A stretch of DNA of 63,492 nucleotides from an uncultured bacterium (GTDB taxonomy: Bacteria > Bacillota_I > Bacilli_A > Acholeplasmatales > Anaeroplasmataceae), in assembly GCA_949292525.1 (NCBI GenBank), contig CASEZJ010000009.1:1-63492 (forward strand). Direction: 5' to 3'. How positions within the stretch are numbered: the stretch's first letter is position 1; each line of letters opens with the position of its first letter. The notes below the pieces were generated by a model that saw nothing but the letters and a program-made list of their open reading frames with translations, did no database searches and was not told where the DNA came from. A program made the translations under genes and the position numbers. Shown piece by piece: positions 35,617 through 44,990 of the stretch.

Positions 35617-36220
35617 GGTCAATCAATTCATTAACATATTCATTATAAACATCAGTTTCTTCTTCTAATAATCCTAATGTTTCAGCTATTTGATAAAATA
35701 TCGAATCAATTGGATTGATTTCAATTTGATGTTTAGCAAAAATTTTATCTGCTAATTCATCTAACTTAACAAACATAGCATCATCTACATTTTGACCTTT
35801 AGTTAAATAATCATAAACTTCGTTTTCTAATTTCTCAAATTCTTCTAAATCTGACTTAATTAATTTATCATCATCACTTGTATTATTTAATAATTCTTCT
35901 TCAAAATCAATTATATACAATAATAAATTAACTGTTTTTGAACATTTTTCCATAGCCTTAATATTATTATTGAAATCATCTTTTAAAATATCTTCAATAG
36001 TTATAAAATTATTATCTAAATATTCAAAACCAGTATTAAAAATAACTTCTTCATCTTCCGTTAAATTTTCTTTATTATCTACAGCTTTAGCATATAAATA
36101 GTCTAGGACATTAATCGTATTTAAATAACGTTTAATAATATTACTTTCTAACTCTTTTAAAGTAGTAATTAAATCATATTTCTCAATTTTCCAATTGGCA
36201 TAATCTGTTAATATATCCAT
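35597..36220 (-). CDS. unknown acidic protein
   Basis: A 207-residue protein very rich in Asp and Glu with long predicted helices and no membrane segment. I do not recognise its family. Its ATG begins two bases after the lysS stop and its end overlaps the GNAT gene, so it is a real member of the lysS operon. It could be a helical scaffold or regulator; nothing in the sequence decides this. Confidence 0.75.
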   Translation of the reverse strand: MDILTDYANWKIEKYDLITTLKELESNIIKRYLNTINVLDYLYAKAVDNKENLTEDEEVIFNTGFEYLDNNFITIEDILKDDFNNNIKAMEKCSKTVNLLLYIIDFEEELLNNTSDDDKLIKSDLEEFEKLENEVYDYLTKGQNVDDAMFVKLDELADKIFAKHQIEINPIDSIFYQIAETLGLLEEETDVYNEYVNELIDHDKTCC

Positions 36221-36222
36221 TA

Positions 36223-37713
36223 CTAATTATTACCTCTTTGACGATTATGTGGGAATAAGATAACATCACGAATATTTGTTTTACCAGTTAATAACATAAC
36301 CAAACGATCAATACCAATTCCGATTCCGCCAGTAGGTGGCATACCATACTCTAAGGCTTCAACGAAATCATAATCAATTTCACAAGCCTCATCATTTCCT
36401 AATTTTCTTTCCTCTAATTGTTCTTTAAATCTATTTAATTGATCAATTGGATCGTTCAACTCACTAAATGCATTACAATATTCTGTACAGCCAATATAAC
36501 ATTCAAAACGATCAGTAAAACGTGGATCTTTAGCATTACGTTTAGCTAGTGGTGAAATTTCAACTGGATGTCCATAAACTAATGTTGGTTCTACTAAATC
36601 ATCTTCACAATATTTTTCGAAGAAAGCATTAATAATATGACCTACACCAGTGAAGTGATTAGGAACCTCAACTCCATGAGCCTTAGCTAATTCTTTAGCT
36701 TCAGTAAAAGTCATATTTTGCCAGAAATCTACTCCAACTTTATCTTTTATAGCATCAACCATATGAACGCGCTTAAATTTAGACAAATCATAAGTATGAC
36801 CATCAAATTCTACTGTAGTTGTTCCTAAAACTTCAGTACAAACTGATTTAAAGAAGTTTTCTATTAAATCCATCATATCATACATATCTGCATAAGCTTG
36901 ATAAGCTTCAACAGTTGTAAATTCTGGATTATGTTTAGCATCTACTCCTTCATTTCTAAATAATCTGCCAATTTCATAAACTCTTTCCATTCCACCAACT
37001 ATCAATCTTTTAAGTGGCAATTCAGTAGCTATTCTTAAATAAAATTCCATATCTAAAGCATTGTGATGCGTAACAAATGGTCTAGCTGCAGCTCCACCTA
37101 AAATTGGTTGTAATACTGGTGTTTCTACTTCAGTATAACCTTCACCATCAAAAAAGTGTTGAACAGCTCTAATAATTTTAGGACGCATAAAAGCTACTCT
37201 TCTTGATTCTTCATTTACAATTAAATCAACATATCTTCTACGTCTAGCTTCTTCAACGTCTTGTAAACCATGAAATTTCTCTGGTAAAGGTCTTAAAGCT
37301 TTAGATAAATGGGTAAACTCTTCACATTTAACAGTTAATTGATTAGTATTAGTCCGCATTACATAGCCTTTAATACCTAAAATATCACCAATATCTGATT
37401 TAATAAAAATATCGTAATTACTTTCCCCAATCATGTCTTTAGCAATATAGCATTGTACTAAGCCATAACGATCTTGAATGTTAATAAAGCCAATTTTACC
37501 TTGTCTTCTTTTAGCTATCATTCTGCCTGCTATACTAATAGGGATTTTCTTTTCTTCTAGTTCTTCTTTGCTATATTGATCATATTTTTCTACTAGTGTT
37601 TTTGAATTATCAGTTCTTATATATTTATGTCCAAAAGGTTCTACACCTAATTCTTTTAAATAATTTACTTTCTCTCTTCTAATACGTTCTTGTTCAGTTA
37701 AAACATTATCCAT
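36223..37713 (-). CDS. lysS: lysine--tRNA ligase
   Basis: Class II lysyl-tRNA synthetase. The 496 residues have the N-terminal anticodon-binding OB fold (ISIAGRMIAKRRQGKIGFINIQD), motif 1 around FFDGEGYTEVETPVLQP, motif 2 VYEIGRLFRNEGVDAKHNPEFT and motif 3 GMPPTGGIGIGIDRLVMLL. I start at the second in-frame ATG, 37713, because GGAGG lies eight bases before it and inside the longer frame. It is the first gene of a four-gene operon. Confidence 0.97.
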   Translation of the reverse strand: MDNVLTEQERIRREKVNYLKELGVEPFGHKYIRTDNSKTLVEKYDQYSKEELEEKKIPISIAGRMIAKRRQGKIGFINIQDRYGLVQCYIAKDMIGESNYDIFIKSDIGDILGIKGYVMRTNTNQLTVKCEEFTHLSKALRPLPEKFHGLQDVEEARRRRYVDLIVNEESRRVAFMRPKIIRAVQHFFDGEGYTEVETPVLQPILGGAAARPFVTHHNALDMEFYLRIATELPLKRLIVGGMERVYEIGRLFRNEGVDAKHNPEFTTVEAYQAYADMYDMMDLIENFFKSVCTEVLGTTTVEFDGHTYDLSKFKRVHMVDAIKDKVGVDFWQNMTFTEAKELAKAHGVEVPNHFTGVGHIINAFFEKYCEDDLVEPTLVYGHPVEISPLAKRNAKDPRFTDRFECYIGCTEYCNAFSELNDPIDQLNRFKEQLEERKLGNDEACEIDYDFVEALEYGMPPTGGIGIGIDRLVMLLTGKTNIRDVILFPHNRQRGNN

Positions 37714-37737
37714 ATTATTTTCCTCCATTTCTAAAAA

Positions 37738-37805
37738 ATTATATCATAAACTATCCTAAATAAAAAGAAAATTATATTTTTTATTTTAATAAAAAGTGCT
37801 ATAAT
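37738..37805. promoter_or_regulatory. divergent promoters of lysS and the aminotransferase
   Basis: On the minus strand TGATATAAT ends at about 37738 and would serve lysS. On the plus strand TGCTATAAT (37797-37805) would serve the aminotransferase. Both are extended -10 boxes with poor -35 boxes. Confidence 0.6.
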
Positions 37806-37834
37806 TTAAAAATACATATGGAGGTAAATCGACT

Positions 37835-39082
37835 ATGAAATTTATTACTGAACATGCAAAAAACAAAAAAGATAATTCAAGCATTATCTTTAAATCTGTA
37901 ATAGCTAAAGAAGCTAAGGCTAAAGATAGTTCAACTATTAATGCTACTATCGGTATGTTATATGATGAATTAGAAGAATTTTATACTTTTAATAGTGTTA
38001 AAAAAGTAGATCAAATCCTAAAAAACACCGAAAAATTCCCTTATACTAATAGCGTAGGCATTAAACCTTTTTGTAACGCTGTTTTAAACTGGGTCTTCGA
38101 TAAACATCTAGATTATTTCACTAAACATGAAAATCTTGAAATTATAGCTACCCCAGGTGGAAGCGGGGCAATAAGTAACGCCTTTTCTAACTATTTAAAC
38201 CCAAATGAAAATGTGTTATTACCCGATCATATGTGGTCTAATTACATTCAGATTGCCTATGAAAATTATTTAGGATATAAAACCTATAAATTATTCAACG
38301 AAGAAGGAACATTTAATTTATCTGAATTAAAAAATACCTTCTTAGAACTACAAAAAACACAAGATCGCATTTTATTTGTAATTAATGACCCTTGTCAAAA
38401 TCCTACTGGTTATTCTCTTACTAGCGAAGAATGGCTAGAATTAATTAAGATAATCAATTCTGTAGCTACTAAAGAACATCCTTTCATCTTCTTATATGAT
38501 ACAGCTTATATTGATTACTCAATTGATGGTAGAGAATATACAAGAAATAATATTTATAATTTCAAACTATTTAATGAAAATGTACTAACAATAATCGCTT
38601 TTTCTGGCTCTAAAACCTTAGGCCTTTATGGCTTAAGAATTGGGGCTATGATTGGTTTAGCTAAAGATAAAAACACAATAAATGATTTTTTAAATAGTTG
38701 TCAATACAGTGCCCGAGCAAAATATTCTATGTGCTCAACTTATGGTATGTATTTAATAGCCAAAGTCCTTGGGGAAGAACCTTATTTATCAGAATTTAAA
38801 AAAGAATTAGAGACTGTAACTTCCTTTATAACCGAAAGATCAACTATTTTTATTAATGAATGTAAAAAAGTAGGTCTTAAAACCTTACCATTTAAATGTG
38901 GCTTTTTCGTTACAATACCTTGTAAAAACGATGAGGCTGTTTATGATTATTTAGTAACTAAAAAAATTCATGTTGCCCCAATTGGTAACGCAATTAGAGT
39001 TGCAATTTGTTCAATTTCTAAAGAACATTGTCAAATTCTACCTGCCATAATAAAGGAGGCCTTAGAAAAAGTAGATTTTTAA
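37835..39082 (+). CDS. aminotransferase class I/II (aspartate/aromatic type)
   Basis: A PLP-dependent aminotransferase of 415 residues. NDPCQNPTGYSLTSEEW near residue 186 is the cofactor-binding motif, DTAYIDY follows, and SGSKTLGLYGLRIGAMIG near residue 269 holds the Schiff-base lysine. GNAIRVAI near the C-terminus provides the substrate-carboxylate Arg. It most resembles the aromatic/aspartate group of AspC and TyrB; the amino acid is not settled. GGAGG lies about ten bases before the ATG. The ABC exporter genes follow after 13 bases. Confidence 0.88.
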   Translation: MKFITEHAKNKKDNSSIIFKSVIAKEAKAKDSSTINATIGMLYDELEEFYTFNSVKKVDQILKNTEKFPYTNSVGIKPFCNAVLNWVFDKHLDYFTKHENLEIIATPGGSGAISNAFSNYLNPNENVLLPDHMWSNYIQIAYENYLGYKTYKLFNEEGTFNLSELKNTFLELQKTQDRILFVINDPCQNPTGYSLTSEEWLELIKIINSVATKEHPFIFLYDTAYIDYSIDGREYTRNNIYNFKLFNENVLTIIAFSGSKTLGLYGLRIGAMIGLAKDKNTINDFLNSCQYSARAKYSMCSTYGMYLIAKVLGEEPYLSEFKKELETVTSFITERSTIFINECKKVGLKTLPFKCGFFVTIPCKNDEAVYDYLVTKKIHVAPIGNAIRVAICSISKEHCQILPAIIKEALEKVDF

Positions 39083-39095
39083 TCTATTTCTAACT

Positions 39096-40844
39096 ATGAA
39101 AGATTTAATCTATATTTTAAAATATCTTAAATATTATAAAAAAGATTTAATTATAACTTTAACTCTCGTTATAATTGAAACATTTTTCGAATTAATTATT
39201 CCATTCTTAATGCGTGATATTATCAATCTCGGTATTGAAAATAAAGATTTAAAACAAATTCTTTATAATGGTGGATTAATAATAGGTTGCGCAATTATTA
39301 GCTTAGTCACCGGGCATTTATACTCTAGATCAAATGCTAGATTAGTTACCAAATTTTCTTACAAATTGCGGGAACAAACATTTAAAAAAATCCAAACCTA
39401 TAGTTTTGCAAATATTGATCATTTTGAACCAGCATCATTAATAACTAGAGTTACTAATGATATTCAAATTATGCAAAATACCTTAGCTGGTGGCATAAGA
39501 CCATTATGTCGAGCTCCAATTATGTTAATAATGGGGGTTGGCCTTTCTTTTATTATGGCACCTAGTATAGCTTGGATTTTCCTTTGTGGTGTCCCAGTTT
39601 TAGCTATAATTTTATTTTTAATTGTGCGTAAAACTGCTCCTCAATATAGTGTTTTACAAAAAAGTATTGATAATGTTAACCTTGTAGTTAGAGAAAATGT
39701 TACTGCGATAAGAACTGTTAAAAGTTATGTTCGAGAAGATTATGAAAAAGAAAAATTTAATAAGGCTAACACAAATTTAACAGATATAACTAAATTTACA
39801 TTTAGAATAGCTCAATTAAATCAACCAACATTTCAATTAGTAATGTATGCAGTTACAACTGCTATCTTATATTGCGGATCTAAAGCTGTCCATAACTCTA
39901 CATTAGAAGTTGGAACCTTAACTGCTTTATTATCATATGTATTACAAGTTTTAAATTCTTTAATGATGTTTTCTAATGTTTTCTTATTAGTAAACCGTTC
40001 CTTTGCATCTTCAAAGCGTATTAAAGAAGTTTTCGACGAAATACCTACTATTGAAGAAAATGAAAATGGCTTAACAGAAGTAAAAAATGGTCAAATCACT
40101 TTTAAAGATGTTTCTTTCAAATATAAAGAAAATAGTTCTGAATATGTTCTTTCAAATATAAACATCAATATTAAGGCTGGTTCTAGTGTCGGTATCTTAG
40201 GTGGCACTGGTAGTGCTAAATCAACTCTAGTGTCTTTAATATTAAGATTATATGATGTAACAAAGGGTGAAGTTTTAATTGATGGTGAAAATGTTAAGAA
40301 TTACAATTTAGAATCTTTAAGAGACAAAATATCAATAGTTTTACAAAACAATGTTTTATTTACCGGTACAGTTAGAGATAATTTAAAATGGGGCGATGAA
40401 TCTGCTGATGATTCTAAAATATTACATGCTTGTAAACTTGCCTGTGTTGATGAATTCTTAGACCGCTTACCTGGTGGACTAGATTATGATTTAGGTCAGG
40501 GTGGTGTCAATGTTTCTGGTGGTCAAAAACAAAGATTATGCATAGCTAGAGCTTTGTTAAAAAACCCAAAAATAATTATTTTTGATGATTCAACTAGTGC
40601 CTGTGATATGGAAACAGAACGCAAAATATTAAATAATATAAGAAACCTTAAAGGACTAACTAATATAATTATAGCCCAAAGAATAACTTCTGTTATGGAT
40701 GCTGATATGATTGTTATTTTAGATAATGGTACTATATCAGATATCGGTAACCATGAAGAATTATTGAAACGTAATACAATTTATCAAGAGTTATGTCATA
40801 CTCAGTTAGGAGGTGTAAATTATGCCGCCGATTCTTCAAAGTAA
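39096..40844 (+). CDS. ABC exporter half, degenerate ATP site (first pair)
   Basis: A 582-residue half-transporter: six membrane helices, then an ATPase domain. Walker A is GGTGSAKST, with Ala where Gly is usual. The signature is NVSGGQKQR. Walker B ends IIIFDDSTSACD, so the catalytic Glu is Asp. That is the usual sign of the non-catalytic site in heterodimeric exporters of the BmrC/LmrC type. It overlaps the next gene by 23 bases. Likely cargo is drugs, lipids or peptides; it is not identifiable. Confidence 0.9.
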   Translation: MKDLIYILKYLKYYKKDLIITLTLVIIETFFELIIPFLMRDIINLGIENKDLKQILYNGGLIIGCAIISLVTGHLYSRSNARLVTKFSYKLREQTFKKIQTYSFANIDHFEPASLITRVTNDIQIMQNTLAGGIRPLCRAPIMLIMGVGLSFIMAPSIAWIFLCGVPVLAIILFLIVRKTAPQYSVLQKSIDNVNLVVRENVTAIRTVKSYVREDYEKEKFNKANTNLTDITKFTFRIAQLNQPTFQLVMYAVTTAILYCGSKAVHNSTLEVGTLTALLSYVLQVLNSLMMFSNVFLLVNRSFASSKRIKEVFDEIPTIEENENGLTEVKNGQITFKDVSFKYKENSSEYVLSNININIKAGSSVGILGGTGSAKSTLVSLILRLYDVTKGEVLIDGENVKNYNLESLRDKISIVLQNNVLFTGTVRDNLKWGDESADDSKILHACKLACVDEFLDRLPGGLDYDLGQGGVNVSGGQKQRLCIARALLKNPKIIIFDDSTSACDMETERKILNNIRNLKGLTNIIIAQRITSVMDADMIVILDNGTISDIGNHEELLKRNTIYQELCHTQLGGVNYAADSSK

Positions 40845-42684
40845 ACGCCCTACTAACTTAAAAGGAACCCTTAAAAAATTCCTTAAATATTTAGGTAAAC
40901 ATAAATTTTTGCTGCTAATAGTTGCTGTATTAGTTACACTATCTGCCTTAGCTAACTTATTAGGAACATTTATGTTTCAACCTATAATTGATGAATTTGC
41001 CGACCCTAACAGCAACAAATTCAACATTTTATGGCAAGGTATTTTATTAGAAGCTTCCATTTATTTTGTTGGTGCCTTATCAACATTAGGTTATACTCAA
41101 ATAATGATTTATTTAGCACAAAAAGTCATCTATGAATTAAGAAGAGACATGTTTTCTAAAATGGAAACCTTGCCATTATCATATTTTGACCATCAAACCC
41201 ATGGCCAAATTATGTCAAACTATACTAATGATATCGATATGCTAGCTGACGCAATGAATAATGCTTTCGCAATGTTAATTTCTAACTTCATTCAAATTGT
41301 TGGGCTTTTTGTCTTAATTTACATCTTAAATTGGTTATTATCTATATTATGTACTATTTTCTATATAATAATATTCATCTATGTTGTTAATGCTAGTAAA
41401 AAAGCTAAAAGAAATTTTGAAAAACAACAAGAAGCTATGGCTAAACTTAATGGTTTTGTTGAAGAAAGCCTAGCTGGACAAAAAGTAGTTAAAGTGTTTA
41501 ACCATGAACAAGCTAATATTGCTACATTCATGGAACAAAATAAATTTCTCCAACAAGTTGGTGAAAATGCTCTTCGCTACTCTTTTTCAATGGTGCCTTT
41601 TGTAGTTAGTATATCTTATATTAACTATGCCGTTGTAGCAATAATCGGAGCCTTGTTATCAATTCACCCATTATTTGGTGTGACTTTTTCAGTAGGGGGG
41701 ATTTCAGCATATCTCGTTTTTGTAAGACAAGCAACAATGCCTATAAACCAATTTACACAACAAGCTAATCTTCTGTTAGGCGGTATGGCTGGTGCTGAAA
41801 GAATATTTAAACTAATTGATGAACACGAAGAAATTGATGATGGTAACATCACTTTAGTCAATGTTAAAGAAAATAATGGTAATTTAATTGAAGTAAATGA
41901 AAAAACCAATCTTTGGGCATGGAAAAAAGCTGATGATACTTTAGTTAAATTAAAAGGTGATGTTAGATTTTATAATGTTGATTTTGCTTATTATGAAGAC
42001 AAACCTATTTTAACAGACCTATCATTATATGCTAAACCTGGACAAAAAATAGCCTTTGTCGGATCTACCGGAGCTGGTAAAACAACTATAACAAACCTAA
42101 TTAATAGGTTTTATGAAATAAATAATGGAACTATAACTTATGATGGTCTAGATATTAAAAACATTAAAAAAAGTGATTTAAGGCAATCACTAGGTATAGT
42201 TTTACAAGATACTCATTTATTCACAGGAACTATTAAAGATAATATAAAATATGGAAAACTAGATGCCACCGATGATGAAGTCATCTTAGCCGCAAAATTA
42301 GCTAACGCTGATAGCTTCATTAAACGTCTCCCAGATGGATATAACACATATATTAAATCTGATGGGGCCAATCTAAGTCAAGGCCAACGTCAATTATTAT
42401 CTATAGCTAGAGCTATGATAGCCGACTTACCGGTTTTAATATTAGATGAAGCCACTTCCTCTATTGATACTAGAACTGAAGCTCTAGTCGAAAAGGGAAT
42501 GGATAAGTTAATGGAAGGCCGAACAGTATTTATGATTGCTCATCGTCTGTCTACGATAAAAAACGCCAATGCAATAATGGTTTTAGATCATGGCAAAATT
42601 ATTGAACGCGGAACCCATGATGAATTGTTAGCTAAACATGGTGTTTATTATCAATTATATACAGGCGCATTGGAATTGGATTAA
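40822..42684 (+). CDS. ABC exporter half, catalytic ATP site (first pair)
   Basis: The 620-residue partner has six helices, Walker A GSTGAGKTT, an unusual signature LSQGQRQ and Walker B VLILDEATSSID with the catalytic Glu. About 40 extra residues lie between the membrane domain and the ATPase domain. Start ATG 40822 follows AGGAGGTG and lies inside the end of the first gene, so the two are co-translated and heterodimeric. Confidence 0.92.
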   Translation: MPPILQSKRPTNLKGTLKKFLKYLGKHKFLLLIVAVLVTLSALANLLGTFMFQPIIDEFADPNSNKFNILWQGILLEASIYFVGALSTLGYTQIMIYLAQKVIYELRRDMFSKMETLPLSYFDHQTHGQIMSNYTNDIDMLADAMNNAFAMLISNFIQIVGLFVLIYILNWLLSILCTIFYIIIFIYVVNASKKAKRNFEKQQEAMAKLNGFVEESLAGQKVVKVFNHEQANIATFMEQNKFLQQVGENALRYSFSMVPFVVSISYINYAVVAIIGALLSIHPLFGVTFSVGGISAYLVFVRQATMPINQFTQQANLLLGGMAGAERIFKLIDEHEEIDDGNITLVNVKENNGNLIEVNEKTNLWAWKKADDTLVKLKGDVRFYNVDFAYYEDKPILTDLSLYAKPGQKIAFVGSTGAGKTTITNLINRFYEINNGTITYDGLDIKNIKKSDLRQSLGIVLQDTHLFTGTIKDNIKYGKLDATDDEVILAAKLANADSFIKRLPDGYNTYIKSDGANLSQGQRQLLSIARAMIADLPVLILDEATSSIDTRTEALVEKGMDKLMEGRTVFMIAHRLSTIKNANAIMVLDHGKIIERGTHDELLAKHGVYYQLYTGALELD

Positions 42685-42712
42685 AAAAATAGCCTTATTA
42701 GGCTATTTTTTC
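42684..42712. terminator. bidirectional terminator
   Basis: AAAATAGCC-TTATTA-GGCTATTTT with A and T runs at the sides. It ends the ABC operon, and the hflX stop codon lies in its right arm. Confidence 0.85.
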
Positions 42713-44026
42713 TTTACCATAAGACTCTTCATATTTAGCATATAAAGGATAATACTTTTCATCAGTGTAAATATCATATAAAACAAAATCATTTAAATAA
42801 GTTTTTGAAACTATTTGAGCATGTTCTTCAATCATATTTATAATTTTCCCATCTGTATAGGGTATTTCTAAATATAAATGTAAAAAGTTTTTACTTAAGC
42901 TTTTATAAATAGCTTCAGCTAAATTATTGATACCAGCCTTATTTTTATTATTTATAAACGTAAAATTATATTCTTTATAACTTATTTCTTCTTTAATATT
43001 TTGACTAATATAATTTAAAATCTGAGGTGGCAATAAACTCTTATTATCATTTAATTTATCAATTTTAGTAAACAAGACAATAAATGGTATATTATTAGCA
43101 CCTATCGTTTCTAAAACTTTATAAGTTATTTCAAATTCTGTCAAAGCATATTGAGATGATATATCTATAACATAGATAATCAAATCTGAATTTTTAACCT
43201 CTTCTAAAGTGAAATAAAAAGAATTGATTAATGTAGTTGGTAATTTTGAAACAAAGCCTATCGTATCCGTTAATATAAAATTTAAATTATTATATTTTAA
43301 TCCTCTTGAAAAGGTATCAAGTGTCGCAAATAAGCAATCCTTTTCTAAGACCTTCTTATCATTATCAGCATTTAAATATTCAATTAAAGAATTCATAGTA
43401 GAACTTTTACCCGCATTTGTATAACCTACTAAAGAGACAATCGGAATACTGTTTTTTTTACGTCTATTTATTTGACTTAACTTTTGTTTTCGAATTAATT
43501 TAAGTTCTTGTTGAAGTTTACTTATTTCATCTGCTAAATGTCTACGATCTAATTCTTGTTGTGTCTCACCACTACCTCTATTTGATAAGCTACCACTTGT
43601 ACCACCACTTCGAGATTCTTCTTCACGCATTAAACCAATTCGCGGTAATAAATATTTATATTTAGCTAAAGCTATTTCATATTTAGCTTCTTTACTCATA
43701 GCTCTTATATTAAAAATTTCTAAAATTAAATACGTTCTATCAATAACTTTAATTTTTAAAATTTCTTCTAAATTTCTATTTTGAGCAGGTGTTAAAACAT
43801 CATCAAAAATAACTATTTCCGCTTTATATTCGCTAATTAATTCACCAAGTTCATAAACTTTACCCTTGCCTATAAATGTTGCTGGATCTGGTTTATCTTT
43901 AGCTTGTCTTATATTATATACAATTTCATAATCTAAGGTTTCTGCTAATTTTTTCAATTCATGCAAGGAATAATCAATATCAAAAAAATCATTTTTGGAA
44001 TTTATCCCAACTAAAATTGCTCGCAT
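42698..44026 (-). CDS. hflX: GTPase HflX
   Basis: HflX is a ribosome-associated GTPase that splits stalled or heat-stressed ribosomes. The 442 residues have an N-terminal glycine-rich domain (PDPATFIGKGKVYELGELI), the coiled-coil linker ending in SGGTSGSLSNRGSGETQQEL, and the G domain with GYTNAGKSS, LFATLDTFSR, DTIGFVSKLP and TKIDK. I choose ATG 44026 with AAGGTGA upstream; a possible ATG lies 15 bases earlier. It is a single gene on the minus strand. Confidence 0.93.
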   Translation of the reverse strand: MRAILVGINSKNDFFDIDYSLHELKKLAETLDYEIVYNIRQAKDKPDPATFIGKGKVYELGELISEYKAEIVIFDDVLTPAQNRNLEEILKIKVIDRTYLILEIFNIRAMSKEAKYEIALAKYKYLLPRIGLMREEESRSGGTSGSLSNRGSGETQQELDRRHLADEISKLQQELKLIRKQKLSQINRRKKNSIPIVSLVGYTNAGKSSTMNSLIEYLNADNDKKVLEKDCLFATLDTFSRGLKYNNLNFILTDTIGFVSKLPTTLINSFYFTLEEVKNSDLIIYVIDISSQYALTEFEITYKVLETIGANNIPFIVLFTKIDKLNDNKSLLPPQILNYISQNIKEEISYKEYNFTFINNKNKAGINNLAEAIYKSLSKNFLHLYLEIPYTDGKIINMIEEHAQIVSKTYLNDFVLYDIYTDEKYYPLYAKYEESYGKEKIA

Positions 44027-44080
44027 CTTCTCACCTTCCATCTAAATTATACAATATTTTTTCAAAAATTAATAAAACTT

Positions 44081-44109
44081 TTTACTATCTAAATAATTTA
44101 TTGTATAAT
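44081..44109 (+). promoter_or_regulatory. degV promoter
   Basis: TTTACT (44081-44086), 17 bases, TATAAT (44104-44109), followed by TAGGAGG and the ATG at 44132. Confidence 0.75.
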
Positions 44110-44131
44110 TTTATTTAGGAGGTTAAACATT

Positions 44132-44986
44132 ATGAATAAAATTAAAATTATTACTGATTCTACTAACGATTTAGGGAGAGATTTATTAGAAAAACATGAC
44201 ATTGCTGTAATTCCTCTTCATGTAAATTTTAACGATGATTCTTTTGACGATGGTATAAATATTACTACTACTTCCCTTTATGAAAAAGTAAAAGAATATA
44301 ATATGTTACCAAAGACTGCGGCTATCACTATAATGGAATTTATTAATGTTTTTGAAACCTATTTAAATCAAGGCTATGACATCATTTATACCGGTATTTC
44401 TAAAGCCTTATCATCAACTTACAACAACGCTAAAATTGCCGCTAATGAACTAGATGAAGATAGAATTAGCGTTATAGATTCAATGAATCTTTCTACTGGT
44501 ATAGGGCTTAATTTATTAAGAATAGCTAAATTACGCGATGAAGGTAAGTCTTTAGAAGAAATAACAAATGACCTCTTAAATTATAGGTTAAGAGTTAAAT
44601 CACAGTTCGTAATTCCAACTCTTGATTACTTATATAAAGGCGGTAGATGTAGTAGCTTAACTAATTTAGTCGGTAAAGTTTTTAAAATAAAACCAATTAT
44701 TGAAGTGAGAAATGGTAAAATGAGCGTCGGACCTAAACCAAGAGGTAAAATGATAAATGCTCTTAATATCTTACTGAATATGATTAAACAAGATTTAGAT
44801 AATTTAGAACTTGAAAATGTATTTGTAACTCATTCTTTAAACGAGACTGATGCAAAATATTTAGTAGATGAATTAAAAAAATTCTTACCTGCTAAGATAA
44901 ATCTTTATACTACATGTGCTGGATGTGTAATATCTTCACATTGTGGTAAAGATACAATTGGAATTTTATATGTAACAAGAAGGTGA
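44132..44986 (+). CDS. DegV family fatty-acid-binding protein
   Basis: The 284-residue protein has the DegV fold: IKIITDSTNDLGRDLLEKHD at the N-terminus, YTGISKALSSTYNNAKIA near residue 90, and YLYKGGRCSSLTNLVGKVF near residue 165. DegV/FakB proteins bind a fatty acid and present it to the kinase FakA. No FakA gene is in the window. GGAGG precedes the ATG. The M3 peptidase gene follows after four bases. Confidence 0.92.
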   Translation: MNKIKIITDSTNDLGRDLLEKHDIAVIPLHVNFNDDSFDDGINITTTSLYEKVKEYNMLPKTAAITIMEFINVFETYLNQGYDIIYTGISKALSSTYNNAKIAANELDEDRISVIDSMNLSTGIGLNLLRIAKLRDEGKSLEEITNDLLNYRLRVKSQFVIPTLDYLYKGGRCSSLTNLVGKVFKIKPIIEVRNGKMSVGPKPRGKMINALNILLNMIKQDLDNLELENVFVTHSLNETDAKYLVDELKKFLPAKINLYTTCAGCVISSHCGKDTIGILYVTRR

Positions 44987-44990
44987 TTAT